64,000 nucleotides of DNA from CAYLXP01 sp964387425 (lineage in GTDB: Bacteria > Verrucomicrobiota > Kiritimatiellia > UBA8416), in contig CAYLXP010000001.1 in NCBI GenBank assembly GCA_964387425.1, positions 57,798 through 121,797 on the forward strand, read 5' to 3'. Below are positions 18,346 through 27,260 of this stretch, piece after piece. Both the position numbers and the translations under genes were made by a program. Positions within the stretch are counted from its first letter, which is position 1, and each line of letters opens with the position of its first letter. Below the pieces are notes generated by a model. It was given only the letters and a program-made list of their open reading frames with translations. It was not told the DNA's origin and ran no database searches.

Positions 18346-19815
18346 ATGAGTATTCGCTGGCTGTTAGTTGCTTTTCTCGCGAGTTCATTGGTAACCGGAT
18401 TGCACGCCCGGGAAACGAAGAGGCCGAACGTGCTCTTCATTGCCATCGATGACTTGAATGACTGGATCGGGTGTCTGGGTGGGCATCCGCAGGTAAAGAC
18501 ACCGAATCTCGACAAGCTTGCCGCACGGGGGACCTTGTTTCTCAACGCGCATTGTCAATCTCCGCTCTGCAACCCCTCCCGCACATCGGTGATGTTGGGG
18601 CTTCGGCCATCCACCACGGGAGTCTATAGCCTTCAGCCCTGGTTTCGGACGATTCCGAAATACAAGAATTACGTATCGATGCCGAAGGCGTTCCAGGCGA
18701 ATGGCTACGCGACCTCGAATTGCGGGAAGATCTACCACGGAAATCCGCAAGGGGAGTTTGAAACGCGGGGCAGGCTACCGCGGCTCCCGAACCGCTTCCC
18801 GAAGACGAAATTCGTAGAGACGCCGCAGAATCATCGAATGGTGGATTGGGGCATCTGGCCTCCCAAGGACTCGGACCAGATCGACTATCACACGGCAGAG
18901 TGGGCCGTCAAAGAACTCCAGAAGAAGCCCCAGTCCCCCTTCTTCATGACGGTTGGGTTCTTCAGACCACACGTTCCATTGTATGCTTCCCAGAAGTGGT
19001 TCGATTTGTATCCCGAGGAGTCGTTGATTCTCCCTCCAATAAGAAGGGACGATCGACAGGATACGCCCCGGTTCTCCTGGCACATCCATTGGAGCCTCCC
19101 GGAACCGCGGTTGAAATTCATCGAAGAGCAGGGCCAGCTGAAGAACAAGGTCCGCTCCTATCTTGCCTCAGTCAGCTTTGTAGATGCCCAAGTGGGACGT
19201 GTTCTCGACGCACTTGAAGCAAGCGGTCTTCAGGACAACACCATTGTCGTCTGTTGGTCTGATCACGGGTATCACCTCGGCGAAAAGGAAATCACAGGAA
19301 AGAACACGCTGTGGGATCCTTCGACCCGTGTTGCGTTGATGTTTGCCGGGCCAGGGATTTCAGAGGGTGCACGATGCAAAAGACCGGCAGAGCTTTTGGA
19401 TATCTATCCGACCCTTGCCGCGCTCTGCAGGCTGAAGGCTGTCCCCAGAGAGCTTGAAGGACAGAGTCTCGTCCCTCTGCTAAAGGATGCCAATGCGCCT
19501 CGAGCCCAACCCGCGATCACATCACACGGCCCGGGCAATGATGCAGTCCGTACGGAGACTCATCGGTATATCCGCTATGCGGATGGTTCCGAGGAACTCT
19601 ACAACATGAAGAAGGATCCCAACGAGTATACGAACCTTGCGTCAAACCCGGAGACCAGGGCGCTAAGGAAGAAACTCGCCGCGTTCCTTCCAAAGAATCC
19701 GGCGAAACCAGCCGCGGGAAGCAAGGCGCGCCTGGTCGAACTCAAGGAAGATGGGTTTGTCTATTGGGAGAACAAACGGATTGAAAAGGGGGCAAAGATC
19801 CCGGAGTACGAGTAG
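18346..19815 (+). CDS. secreted sulfatase, iduronate-2-sulfatase-like
   Basis: A 489-residue formylglycine sulfatase. The signal peptide is MSIRWLLVAFLASSLVTGLHA. Metal ligands D35-D36 lie in AIDDLNDW, and the maturation motif is C75-N-P-S-R79. HVPLYASQKWFDLY, SDHGYHLGEK and TLWDPSTRVALM match the iduronate-2-sulfatase/choline-sulfatase-like subgroup. ATG at 18346 with AGAAAGG upstream gives the cleanest signal peptide; an in-frame ATG at 18301, 7 bp after the previous stop, would add 15 residues. Third gene of the polysaccharide operon, with motif details differing from the first sulfatase, so the two probably act on different sulfate positions. Confidence 0.92.
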   Translation: MSIRWLLVAFLASSLVTGLHARETKRPNVLFIAIDDLNDWIGCLGGHPQVKTPNLDKLAARGTLFLNAHCQSPLCNPSRTSVMLGLRPSTTGVYSLQPWFRTIPKYKNYVSMPKAFQANGYATSNCGKIYHGNPQGEFETRGRLPRLPNRFPKTKFVETPQNHRMVDWGIWPPKDSDQIDYHTAEWAVKELQKKPQSPFFMTVGFFRPHVPLYASQKWFDLYPEESLILPPIRRDDRQDTPRFSWHIHWSLPEPRLKFIEEQGQLKNKVRSYLASVSFVDAQVGRVLDALEASGLQDNTIVVCWSDHGYHLGEKEITGKNTLWDPSTRVALMFAGPGISEGARCKRPAELLDIYPTLAALCRLKAVPRELEGQSLVPLLKDANAPRAQPAITSHGPGNDAVRTETHRYIRYADGSEELYNMKKDPNEYTNLASNPETRALRKKLAAFLPKNPAKPAAGSKARLVELKEDGFVYWENKRIEKGAKIPEYE

Positions 19816-19890
19816 GCGAGAACACTCCATGGGGTGCTTGAGTCGCCCGAGGTGCACAGCTAAACTCTCTCCTTAGAAGGGAGGTCTACC

Positions 19891-20367
19891 ATGGCCAAGT
19901 GTAACACTGATGAGTGCTGTCCCGAGTTCGATCCCGAACCATGGGAAGAGAAGGAGCTGGCCTGGGAGGGCAAGCAGTTCGTCAAGGACCGGGTGACGAG
20001 CTTCTTCCACATCCCTCTGAACTTCGGCGGCGTGATGAAACGTAACGTCAACCGCCTCAACGAGGCGGATGCCTTTCCCGAGACACCCCTCGTCCTCTCG
20101 GATGAGAACTCACTCTGGGGTGCGGATGTCTACATCGAGGTCATCAAGGAGGTCCCGGACACCAATATGGCGACCATTTCCGGAACGTTTCTCACCAAGG
20201 TGTTTGAAGGTCCTTACCGAAACATGCGGACTTGGATCGAAGAGATGAAGACGTTTGTCGAAAGCAAGGGCAAAGCGCTCAAGAAGATGTACTTTTTCTA
20301 CACGACGTGCCCCAAGTGCGCGAAGAAGTACGGAAAGAACTACGTCGTGATCCTGGCGGAGGTTTAG
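19891..20367 (+). CDS. conserved uncharacterised protein, Cys-rich ends
   Basis: A 158-residue cytoplasmic protein. A Cys cluster opens it (CNTDECC) and a closing CPKCAKKYGKNYVV motif ends it, suggesting a metal site, though no metal is proven. The middle (FFHIPLNFGGVMKR, LSDENSLWGADVYIEV, GTFLTKVFEGPYRNMRTW) has the size and strand order of SRPBCC/GyrI-like ligand-binding proteins. I recall close relatives being called hydrolase in databases, but I see no catalytic motif that supports that. ATG at 19891 has a strong GAAGGGAGG. The gene is 75 bp from the sulfatase operon and may be separately expressed. Confidence 0.7.
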   Translation: MAKCNTDECCPEFDPEPWEEKELAWEGKQFVKDRVTSFFHIPLNFGGVMKRNVNRLNEADAFPETPLVLSDENSLWGADVYIEVIKEVPDTNMATISGTFLTKVFEGPYRNMRTWIEEMKTFVESKGKALKKMYFFYTTCPKCAKKYGKNYVVILAEV

Positions 20368-20422
20368 GAGGCGTTCCGGCTGGATCCTCTCGTTGACCCA
20401 GTCATGCGGATTCCCATAGCCA

Positions 20423-20505
20423 TGTCATCCCGAGCTTGCCGAGGGATCTCCCGTAGGCCAACCACCTTCAACTGCACGAGATGCTTCGACAAGCTCAGCA
20501 TGACA
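20423..20505. repeat. REP-like inverted repeat (GTCATCCCGAGC type)
   Basis: Arms 20423-20450 (TGTCATCC-CGAGCTTG-CCGAGG) and 20478-20505 (TGCTTCGA-CAAGCTCAG-CATGACA) are imperfect inverted copies, 27 bp apart. The core, GTCAT..GAGCTTG..CGA.G.ATCTC, is a motif I have met in intergenic DNA of many phyla. It lies between convergent genes and could act as a bidirectional terminator. Confidence 0.75.
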
Positions 20506-20540
20506 CCCTCTTCGTGCAAGAGGACTCCAGGGACGGGACA

Positions 20541-21116
20541 CTACAGTTCCGTAATGTAGATGTTGCGGAAGCGGAACTGTCCACCCCTGGGCACTTCAGC
20601 CTGGAGTGATATGTATCCCTTTGCCGGGCCCTTCAGTCCATCGTTCTTCCATACCTGCTTGCCGTTGATCTCGAGTGCCATCGTACTGCCCTTCACGGTC
20701 AGCTTATAGGCATTCCATTTGCCGACGTTGACGGGTTCTTTGTTGATGCAGGTTTTGCCGACGTTGCCTTCCATGCCCTTGCGAAGGTTGACCTGGTATT
20801 GCCTCGGCCACGGCTTACCCTCAGGAACGGCGTCGTAGCGGAAGTAGACGCCGCTATCCCAGAACTCCTTCTGGAGCGCCTTCCATTCATATTCGAGCAC
20901 AAAGTCACCGTACATACGCTTCGTCTGCACTAGTCCATTTCCACTCACAAGAAGGATGTCGCCGGCATCGACTACCGCTTCGCATTTCATCACATCCCAG
21001 CCGGCGAGGTCTTTGCCGTTGAACAGCGGCACGCGATCACCGGCAAACGCTCCATGCGCTGTGAACAGAAGTGTCGTGATGGCCACGGCGAATAGATGGA
21101 TACGAGTGTGTTTCAT
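20541..21116 (-). CDS. secreted DUF1080 (3-keto-disaccharide hydrolase domain) protein
   Basis: A 191-residue protein with a signal peptide (cleavage near GAFA-GD, residue 25). It is essentially one concanavalin-like DUF1080 domain: VPLFNGKDLAGWDV opening, YGDFVLEYEWKAL, SGVYFRY, WNAYKLTVKGSTMALEINGKQVW, and closing RFRNIYITEL. Members include 3-keto-glycoside hydrolases and glycan-binding modules, and are abundant in PVC bacteria. Its location beside the sulfatase cluster fits extracellular glycan breakdown. The single domain and short length match the smallest members. Confidence 0.88.
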   Translation of the reverse strand: MKHTRIHLFAVAITTLLFTAHGAFAGDRVPLFNGKDLAGWDVMKCEAVVDAGDILLVSGNGLVQTKRMYGDFVLEYEWKALQKEFWDSGVYFRYDAVPEGKPWPRQYQVNLRKGMEGNVGKTCINKEPVNVGKWNAYKLTVKGSTMALEINGKQVWKNDGLKGPAKGYISLQAEVPRGGQFRFRNIYITEL

Positions 21117-21152
21117 CGTTGTTGTCCTTTTGTTTTCCGTTGAGCGGTTCGG

Positions 21153-22166
21153 TCAGGCGGTATACCCGTTGGGATTCTGGGACTGCCAGCGCCAAGCGTC
21201 GACACACATTTCCTGGATACCACGCTCGGCTTTCCAGCCCAGGGTCTCAAGCGCGTAGGCAGGATCCGCGTAGCATTCGGCGATATCGCCGGGGCGACGG
21301 GCTACGACCTCGTATGGAACCGGTTTGCCACTGGCATCCTCGAAAGCCTTCATCACTTCCAGAACGCTGTATCCCCTGCCCGTGCCCAGGTTGCAGGTGA
21401 GGACACCCGGTTCTGCCTCTAGTTTCTCCAGGGCCTTCAGGTGTCCAATCGCAAGATCGACCACGTGAATGTAGTCGCGCACGCCGGTCCCGTCCGGTGT
21501 CGGGTAGTCATCGCCAAATACGCTGACCTTCTCGCGACGCCCAACCGCCACCTGTGCCACGAAAGGCAACAGGTTGTTGGGAATGCCTGCCGGATCTTCA
21601 CCGATGCGCCCGCTTTCGTGCGCGCCAATCGGGTTGAAGTAGCGCAGCAGCGCCACGCTAAAGGTAGGGTCGGCAACGCTAAGGTCTGTCAGGATGTACT
21701 CCATCATGAGCTTGGTTCGACCGTAGGGATTGGTTGCCTGGAGCGGGAAGTCTTCCGTGATCGGAACCGTATGCGGATCGCCGTAGACAGTAGCGGATGA
21801 GCTGAAGACGATGTTCTTCACGCCCTGCTCCTGCATCACCTCACACAACACCAGCGTGCCGGTGATGTTGTTCTGATAGTACCGCAGCGGCTGGGATACG
21901 GATTCACCAACTGCCTTCAGGGCCGCAAAGTGGATGACACTATCGAAGCCGGCGCCCTTGACCACCTCGGTCAAGCTAGCCTTGTCGAGAATATCGACCT
22001 TGCGGAAATCAACCGCCTTACCCGTCAGTTCGGTGACGCGCCGGAGCGATTCTTCACTCGCGTTCGACAGGTTATCCACGACACAGACATCGTGACCTGC
22101 ATTCAACAGTTCAAGAACAGTGTGACTGCCAATATAGCCGGCGCCGCCGGTAACCAGAACGTTCAT
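21153..22166 (-). CDS. galE: UDP-glucose 4-epimerase
   Basis: A 337-residue extended short-chain dehydrogenase that interconverts UDP-glucose and UDP-galactose using tightly bound NAD. It has the Rossmann motif GGAGYIGSH (7-15), VVDNLSN, catalytic Ser in SSSATVYG (122-129) and YGRTK with Tyr148/Lys152. Length equals E. coli GalE (338). ATG at 22166 with GGGAG upstream is preferred to an in-frame start 33 bp earlier, because MNVLVTGG is the expected first strand. A perfect hairpin lies 20 bp upstream. It follows trpB2 on the same strand, with no functional link apparent. Confidence 0.95.
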   Translation of the reverse strand: MNVLVTGGAGYIGSHTVLELLNAGHDVCVVDNLSNASEESLRRVTELTGKAVDFRKVDILDKASLTEVVKGAGFDSVIHFAALKAVGESVSQPLRYYQNNITGTLVLCEVMQEQGVKNIVFSSSATVYGDPHTVPITEDFPLQATNPYGRTKLMMEYILTDLSVADPTFSVALLRYFNPIGAHESGRIGEDPAGIPNNLLPFVAQVAVGRREKVSVFGDDYPTPDGTGVRDYIHVVDLAIGHLKALEKLEAEPGVLTCNLGTGRGYSVLEVMKAFEDASGKPVPYEVVARRPGDIAECYADPAYALETLGWKAERGIQEMCVDAWRWQSQNPNGYTA

Positions 22167-22185
22167 GGTGACTCCCGTACATAGA

Positions 22186-22216
22186 GCGGCGATGCCCACA
22201 GCGCAGGCATCGCCGC
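22186..22216 (-). other. perfect 11-bp hairpin between trpB2 and galE
   Basis: GCGGCGATGCC (22186-22196) and GGCATCGCCGC (22206-22216) are perfect inverted copies around a 9-nt loop. It lies 25 bp after the trpB2 stop and 20 bp before galE ATG. On the transcribed (minus) strand no T-run follows, so it is either a weak terminator, an mRNA-stability element or a cis-regulatory hairpin of galE. Confidence 0.65.
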
Positions 22217-22241
22217 CTTTGTTGTATTTCGGGTGTGTACT

Positions 22242-23606
22242 CTACTCTGGTTTCGGCAATCCTTCAAGAGCCGCCAGAGAACGTGCCATGTGCTCTTCCG
22301 GCAAAGCATAGTCGGAGAGCTTGCCATCGAAGAAGGCTTCGTAGCCGGTCAAGTCCATGAGTCCATGGCCGGACCAGTTCATTACGATAACCTTCTCCTT
22401 GCCCTCTTCCTTCGCCTGTTTCGCTTCGCGGATTGCCTGCGCAATCGCGTGCGAAGTCTCAGGGGCAGGAATGAAACCTTCTGTACGGGCCCAGAGCACG
22501 GCGCCTTCGTAGCACTCAAGTTGGTGCAGCGATTCGGCTTCGATCAGTCCCTCGCGCAGTGCATGACTGACCATCGGCGCCATACCGTGATAGCGCAATC
22601 CACCGGCGTGGATTGGTGCCGGCACAAACGTGTGGCCCAGGCTATGCATCGGCAGCAGCGGCGTCATCATGGCCACGTCACCTGAGTCATAGGCGTACGG
22701 TGCACGCGTCAGCGTCGGGCACGCCGCCGGCTCGGTCGCAATCACGCGGACATCCTTGCCCGCAATCTTGTCTGCGATGAATGGGAAGGCTAATCCAGCG
22801 AAGTTCGAGCCACCACCGGCACAACCGATCACGACATCCGGCGTCTCACCAATCTTCTCGAACTGCTTCTTGGCTTCGAGTCCGATGATGGTCTGGTGCA
22901 GCATCACATGATTCAGAACGCTACCCAGCGAGTAGCGAGTATCTTCCCGCTGCACGGCCTGCTCAAGGGCCTCGCTAATCGCGATACCAAGACTGCCCGG
23001 GGTGTCCGGCATCTCTTCCAGAATCTTCTTGCCGACTTCGGTCTCCGTGCTTGGGCTTGCAACGCAGTTGCCGCCCCAGACACGCATCATGGCTTTGCGG
23101 AAGGGCTTCTGGTCGAAGCTGATGCGCACCATGAACACTTTGCATTCCAGGCCAATCAGCTGACACGCAAACGAAAGCGCACTACCCCACTGGCCGGCAC
23201 CCGTCTCCGTCGTCAAGCGTTTGATCCCGAATTCCTTGTTGTACCAAGCTTGCGCAACCGCCGTGTTGGGCTTGTGGCTTCCTGGAGGCGAAACGCCCTC
23301 GTTCTTGTAGTAAATCTTCGCCGGCGTACCCAGGGCTTCCTCGAGGCGGCGGGCCCGATACATCGGCGTGGGACGCCAAATCTTGTAGATACCCAGGATA
23401 TCCTCAGGAATGTCAACCCAGCGGTCCGGGCACATTTCCTGTTCGATCAGGTTCATGGGGAAGACAGGAGCCAGCGCATCCGGCCCAATCGGGTTGCCGC
23501 CGGCATCGACGGGGGGCGGCATCGGCTTGGAAAAATCGGCGTTGAGATTGTACCACTGACGCGGCAGTTCGTCCTCGGTTAAGACAACCTTGATCTCTTC
23601 ACTCAT
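22242..23606 (-). CDS. trpB2: tryptophan synthase beta-like protein, TrpB2 class
   Basis: A 454-residue PLP enzyme. The PLP lysine is Lys112 in GSHKPNTA, and the phosphate loop is GCAGGGSNFAG. The extended N-terminus (WYNLNADF, then PPPVDAGGNPI) and total length over 450 residues identify the TrpB2 class rather than the 400-residue TrpB1 that pairs with TrpA. No trpA or other trp gene is adjacent. TrpB2 enzymes join indole and serine on their own, so indole salvage is a reasonable inference. The start ATG at 23606 follows an AAGGAGGT-type site. Confidence 0.92.
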   Translation of the reverse strand: MSEEIKVVLTEDELPRQWYNLNADFSKPMPPPVDAGGNPIGPDALAPVFPMNLIEQEMCPDRWVDIPEDILGIYKIWRPTPMYRARRLEEALGTPAKIYYKNEGVSPPGSHKPNTAVAQAWYNKEFGIKRLTTETGAGQWGSALSFACQLIGLECKVFMVRISFDQKPFRKAMMRVWGGNCVASPSTETEVGKKILEEMPDTPGSLGIAISEALEQAVQREDTRYSLGSVLNHVMLHQTIIGLEAKKQFEKIGETPDVVIGCAGGGSNFAGLAFPFIADKIAGKDVRVIATEPAACPTLTRAPYAYDSGDVAMMTPLLPMHSLGHTFVPAPIHAGGLRYHGMAPMVSHALREGLIEAESLHQLECYEGAVLWARTEGFIPAPETSHAIAQAIREAKQAKEEGKEKVIVMNWSGHGLMDLTGYEAFFDGKLSDYALPEEHMARSLAALEGLPKPE

Positions 23607-23748
23607 GCGGACCTCCTTAGGTACAGGGTTCGTTTACAGCGATTAAAGCCTGTTGAGGTTAGCGCATCCAGCCGCTTGCGTCAACGCGGTTGCGGGATGG
23701 AGTCAGACTGGACTGGTGAACAATGAGCTGGGCGGAGACTCCTGTCCG

Positions 23749-25497
23749 TCAGGATTCGAACTGCATGTCGTGGAGGCGCTTGTAGGTGCCGCCGAGGGCG
23801 AGGAGTTCGTCGTGGGTACCGAGCTCGACGAGAATGCCCTTGTCCAGCACCACGATACGGTCGCAATTCTTTATGGTAGAGAGCCGGTGGGCAATAGCGA
23901 AGACCGTGCGACCTTCAACCAGTTCATCCAGGGCTTCCTGCACGAGCCGTTCAGACTCGGTATCGAGGGCACTGGTGGCTTCATCAAGAATCAGGACGGA
24001 GGGATTGTTGAGAATCGCACGCGCGATGGCCAGTCGCTGCCGCTGACCGCCGGAAAGACGGACACCCAACTCGCCAACGTTGGTGTCGTAGCCATCGGGC
24101 ATTTCAAGAATGAAGTCATGCGCGTGGGCACGTCTGGCCGCCTGCTCAACGTCCTCCCGTGATGCATCCGGCCGGCCATAGGCGATATTGTTGGCGACCG
24201 TGTCGTTGAACAGGAAGGTCTCCTGGGTCACAAGCCCCATCTGCTGTCTCAGCGAACGCAGGGTCATGCTGCGGATGTCGGTGCCATTGACGAGGATGCT
24301 CCCGGAGGTGACATCAAAGAACCGCGGTAGCAGGTTCACCAGCGTTGTCTTGCCGGCTCCGGATCCGCCAACTAGCGCGATACGCTCACCGGCCTTGACG
24401 TCGAGACTGACACCGTCCAGTACACGCTCTTCTTCGTAAGCAAATCCGACCTTGTCGAAGGTGATGCTCTCAACGGAACCTTCGAAGGCGACGGCATCCG
24501 GAGAATCATGGACAGCCACCTCGGTATCCATGATCTCGAAGATGCGGTCCGCGGCAGCCGAGCTCTGCTGAATACTCAGGTGGATCTTGCTGAGCCGCTT
24601 GACAGGGTCATACAGCAACATCAGGGCGATAGCGAGAGTGATGAACTCGTTCCACTTCATGCCGGTGTGGGCCGCATAGGCCAGCGCGAAGACGAGACCA
24701 AATCCCGAGATCACCACGATGATCGGTTCAATCAACGCCTTGGCCTTCACCACGCGCATGACGCGGCGGAAGAACCCATGGCACTGCCCGGCAAAGCGGC
24801 TCTGTTCGCGATCTTCCATGCAGAACGCCTTGACAATTCGGACCCCCAGGATGGTCTCCTGCATGATGGAAACGATCTCGGCCAAACGCTCCTGCCCTTC
24901 GCGCGAGGCGCGGCGAACCCGTTTACCAAAGCCGAGAATCGGCAACAGGCAGAGCGGAAAAAGCACCAGGCAGGAGAGGGCCAGCTTCCAGTCACGTGTG
25001 ACCGCATAGGTGATGGCCCCGACCAACACAATGGGCTGACGAGCCAGATCGGTCAACACGGTGGAGACCGCTCGCTCCAGCAGGGTCGAATCGTTAACGG
25101 TCCGCGAGATCATCTCGCCCGTTTCGGTCGCATTGTAGAAGCCGACAGAGAGATCCTGCAGGTGGGAAAAGGTCGCCACGCGCATGTCCATAACCACACG
25201 ATTGCCGACCCACTGCACGAGATAGGCATTGAAATACTGCCCAACGCCGCGCACAAACATAAGCAGAATAACGCCACCGCCCAGCATAACGGCGACCCTC
25301 ATATCGAGGGCTTGCTCCGGATCAAAGAACCGTCCCAGCGCTTCCTGGACCGTGGGGAGCAATCCCACCGTAGACCCGGCGAACAGGATGCCACACAGGG
25401 CGCCCACCACAAGCCGCCAGACATAGGGCCGCGCGAAACGGATCAGGCGCTTGTACGTATCCCAATCACTGCGCGTGGTATGTGAAGTTTCCGGCAT
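23749..25497 (-). CDS. ABC transporter, fused permease-ATPase (MsbA/lipid exporter type)
   Basis: A 582-residue half-transporter. The N-terminal membrane domain has six helices (about 25-320). The ATPase domain has Walker A GGSGAGKTTLV, Q-loop VTQETFLFND, signature LSGGQRQRLAIARAIL, Walker B VLILDEATSALD and H-loop IAHRLSTIKN. The architecture is that of MsbA, which flips lipid A across the inner membrane, but lipid and drug exporters are hard to tell apart by sequence. ATG at 25497 (MPETSHTT) is preferred to a TTG 21 bp upstream. It is the last gene of a run starting with gatC, 39 bp after pilB. Confidence 0.88.
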   Translation of the reverse strand: MPETSHTTRSDWDTYKRLIRFARPYVWRLVVGALCGILFAGSTVGLLPTVQEALGRFFDPEQALDMRVAVMLGGGVILLMFVRGVGQYFNAYLVQWVGNRVVMDMRVATFSHLQDLSVGFYNATETGEMISRTVNDSTLLERAVSTVLTDLARQPIVLVGAITYAVTRDWKLALSCLVLFPLCLLPILGFGKRVRRASREGQERLAEIVSIMQETILGVRIVKAFCMEDREQSRFAGQCHGFFRRVMRVVKAKALIEPIIVVISGFGLVFALAYAAHTGMKWNEFITLAIALMLLYDPVKRLSKIHLSIQQSSAAADRIFEIMDTEVAVHDSPDAVAFEGSVESITFDKVGFAYEEERVLDGVSLDVKAGERIALVGGSGAGKTTLVNLLPRFFDVTSGSILVNGTDIRSMTLRSLRQQMGLVTQETFLFNDTVANNIAYGRPDASREDVEQAARRAHAHDFILEMPDGYDTNVGELGVRLSGGQRQRLAIARAILNNPSVLILDEATSALDTESERLVQEALDELVEGRTVFAIAHRLSTIKNCDRIVVLDKGILVELGTHDELLALGGTYKRLHDMQFES

Positions 25498-25536
25498 CCA
25501 TTTCCCCGTCTTGTGCAATCCGCAGGACTGGCGGAC

Positions 25537-27246
25537 TCAGGTGTATTTCACGACCTCGTCAACCGTTGTGTATCCGTCCAGCAGACATTGAATACCGTGC
25601 TGACGCATGGTGGTCATGCCAAGCTCAATGGCCTTCTCTCGAATGACCAGTGTCGGCTGACGTTCGTTGATGAGGTGTCGAATCGGATCGGAGACTGACA
25701 GGTACTCGTAAATACCACGGCGGCCGTGGTAACCGGTATCGTTGCAGAACTGACATCCGGCGCCGTAGTAGAAAGGTCGCCCACCTACGTCAGCCGCCGT
25801 CAGACCCAGAATATCAAGCGCTTCCTGCTCAGGGTCGTAGGGTGTCTTGCACTGGTCGCAAATCGTACGCACAAGCCGCTGCCCGAGGACCGCTTCGAGC
25901 GTTGCCGAGATCAGGAATGGCTCGATGCCCATATCGATCAAACGGGTCACGGCGCCCGCCGCATCATTCGTGTGCAGCGTACTGAACACCAAGTGGCCCG
26001 TCAGGGACGCCTGCACGGCAATCTGCCCCGTCTCCACGTCACGAATCTCACCGATCATCATGATGTCGGGATCCTGTCGGAGGAAGGCACGCAGAATGTT
26101 GGCAAACGTGTTACCAACGCTCTCCTTGACCGGCACCTGGATGATTCCATCCACGTCGTATTCAACCGGTTCCTCAGCCGTCAGGATCTTGGTCTCGATC
26201 GTGTTCACACGCTTCAGGCCGGAATACAACGTGGTCGTTTTGCCGGACCCGGTCGGGCCGGTAACGATGACAATACCGTTAGGCTTCTTAATATCCGTGG
26301 TAAACGCCTCGTATACGTCATCCGGCATCCCGAGGTTTTCGATCGAAAGCGAAACATTACTCTGGTCCAAAACACGCAACACCACGCTTTCGCCGAACTG
26401 TGTGGGCAGGCTCGATACACGCAAGTCGATGGGGCGCCCGCCAATTGTAAGCTGAATACGACCGTCCTGCGGCAAACGTCGCTCGGCGATGTTCAGCCCC
26501 GACATCACCTTGATACGCGAAATCAACGGCAAGGCCAGGCGACGGGGCGGCGGTGCCATTTCGTAGAGGGCGCCGTCAACACGATAGCGAATCCGGAACT
26601 CTTTTTCGAAAGGCTCAAAGTGAATGTCGGAAGCGCGGTCATTCACCGCCTGGTACAGCACGAGGTTCACGAAACGAATCACCGGCGTCGAACCGGCCGC
26701 CTCTTCGATCCCCTGTTCATCGGTGTCGTCCCCCAGGGCCAAGTCGCCGGCATCTTCGATTTCGTTTTCCAGTGCCGAGAGCATGTCGTTCACGGCCGCG
26801 CTGTCATCGCCATAGAACTGGTTAATACAGGCGCGGACATCGTCCTCGCGCGCCAGCACGAAGGAGACGTCGCACGTCAGCACAAACATGAGTTCGTCCA
26901 TAACCGCGGGATCGACAATGTCGCTGATGGCCAGTTCGACCGATGTGTCGGTCATGGTGACCGGCACCACGTTGTACATGCGCGCCACGCTGGCCGGCAC
27001 ACGGTGAATGATATCTACGGGGATATCGATGGCCGGCAGGTTGACGACGCGCGTTCCGAGGTATCCCGCCATCACCTCGAGCATCTGGTCCTCTTCGATC
27101 AGACCGAGATCGACAACGATGTTGCGGGTGGGCTTTCCGGATTCGGTATGCTCGTCACTGATGTCTTCCATCTGCTCGCCGGAGAGAATGCCCTGCTCCA
27201 CGAGCAATTCCAGTAACGTATCGGTATATGTTGTTCCGTCAGCCAT
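25537..27246 (-). CDS. pilB: PilB/GspE-type pilus assembly ATPase (paralogue)
   Basis: A 569-residue motor ATPase. The N-terminal MshEN-like domain (LLELLVEQGILSGEQ, then VDLGLIEEDQML) binds nucleotide second messengers in some relatives. The core has DIHFEPFEKEFRIRYRVDG, Walker A GPTGSGKTTTLY, Walker B IMMIGEIRDVETG and STLHTNDA. Zinc cysteines are in CDQCKTPY and CQFC. It lies 14 bp after pilT and is closely similar in layout to the other pilB upstream, suggesting duplication. Which paralogue drives pilus extension cannot be decided from sequence. Confidence 0.93.
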   Translation of the reverse strand: MADGTTYTDTLLELLVEQGILSGEQMEDISDEHTESGKPTRNIVVDLGLIEEDQMLEVMAGYLGTRVVNLPAIDIPVDIIHRVPASVARMYNVVPVTMTDTSVELAISDIVDPAVMDELMFVLTCDVSFVLAREDDVRACINQFYGDDSAAVNDMLSALENEIEDAGDLALGDDTDEQGIEEAAGSTPVIRFVNLVLYQAVNDRASDIHFEPFEKEFRIRYRVDGALYEMAPPPRRLALPLISRIKVMSGLNIAERRLPQDGRIQLTIGGRPIDLRVSSLPTQFGESVVLRVLDQSNVSLSIENLGMPDDVYEAFTTDIKKPNGIVIVTGPTGSGKTTTLYSGLKRVNTIETKILTAEEPVEYDVDGIIQVPVKESVGNTFANILRAFLRQDPDIMMIGEIRDVETGQIAVQASLTGHLVFSTLHTNDAAGAVTRLIDMGIEPFLISATLEAVLGQRLVRTICDQCKTPYDPEQEALDILGLTAADVGGRPFYYGAGCQFCNDTGYHGRRGIYEYLSVSDPIRHLINERQPTLVIREKAIELGMTTMRQHGIQCLLDGYTTVDEVVKYT

Positions 27247-27260
27247 GAAAGCGTCTCAAG

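Noticed and set aside
25726..27216. A 496-codon open frame on the plus strand
   Set aside because: Antisense to a PilB gene whose Walker and zinc motifs are intact; composition is that of a shadow frame.
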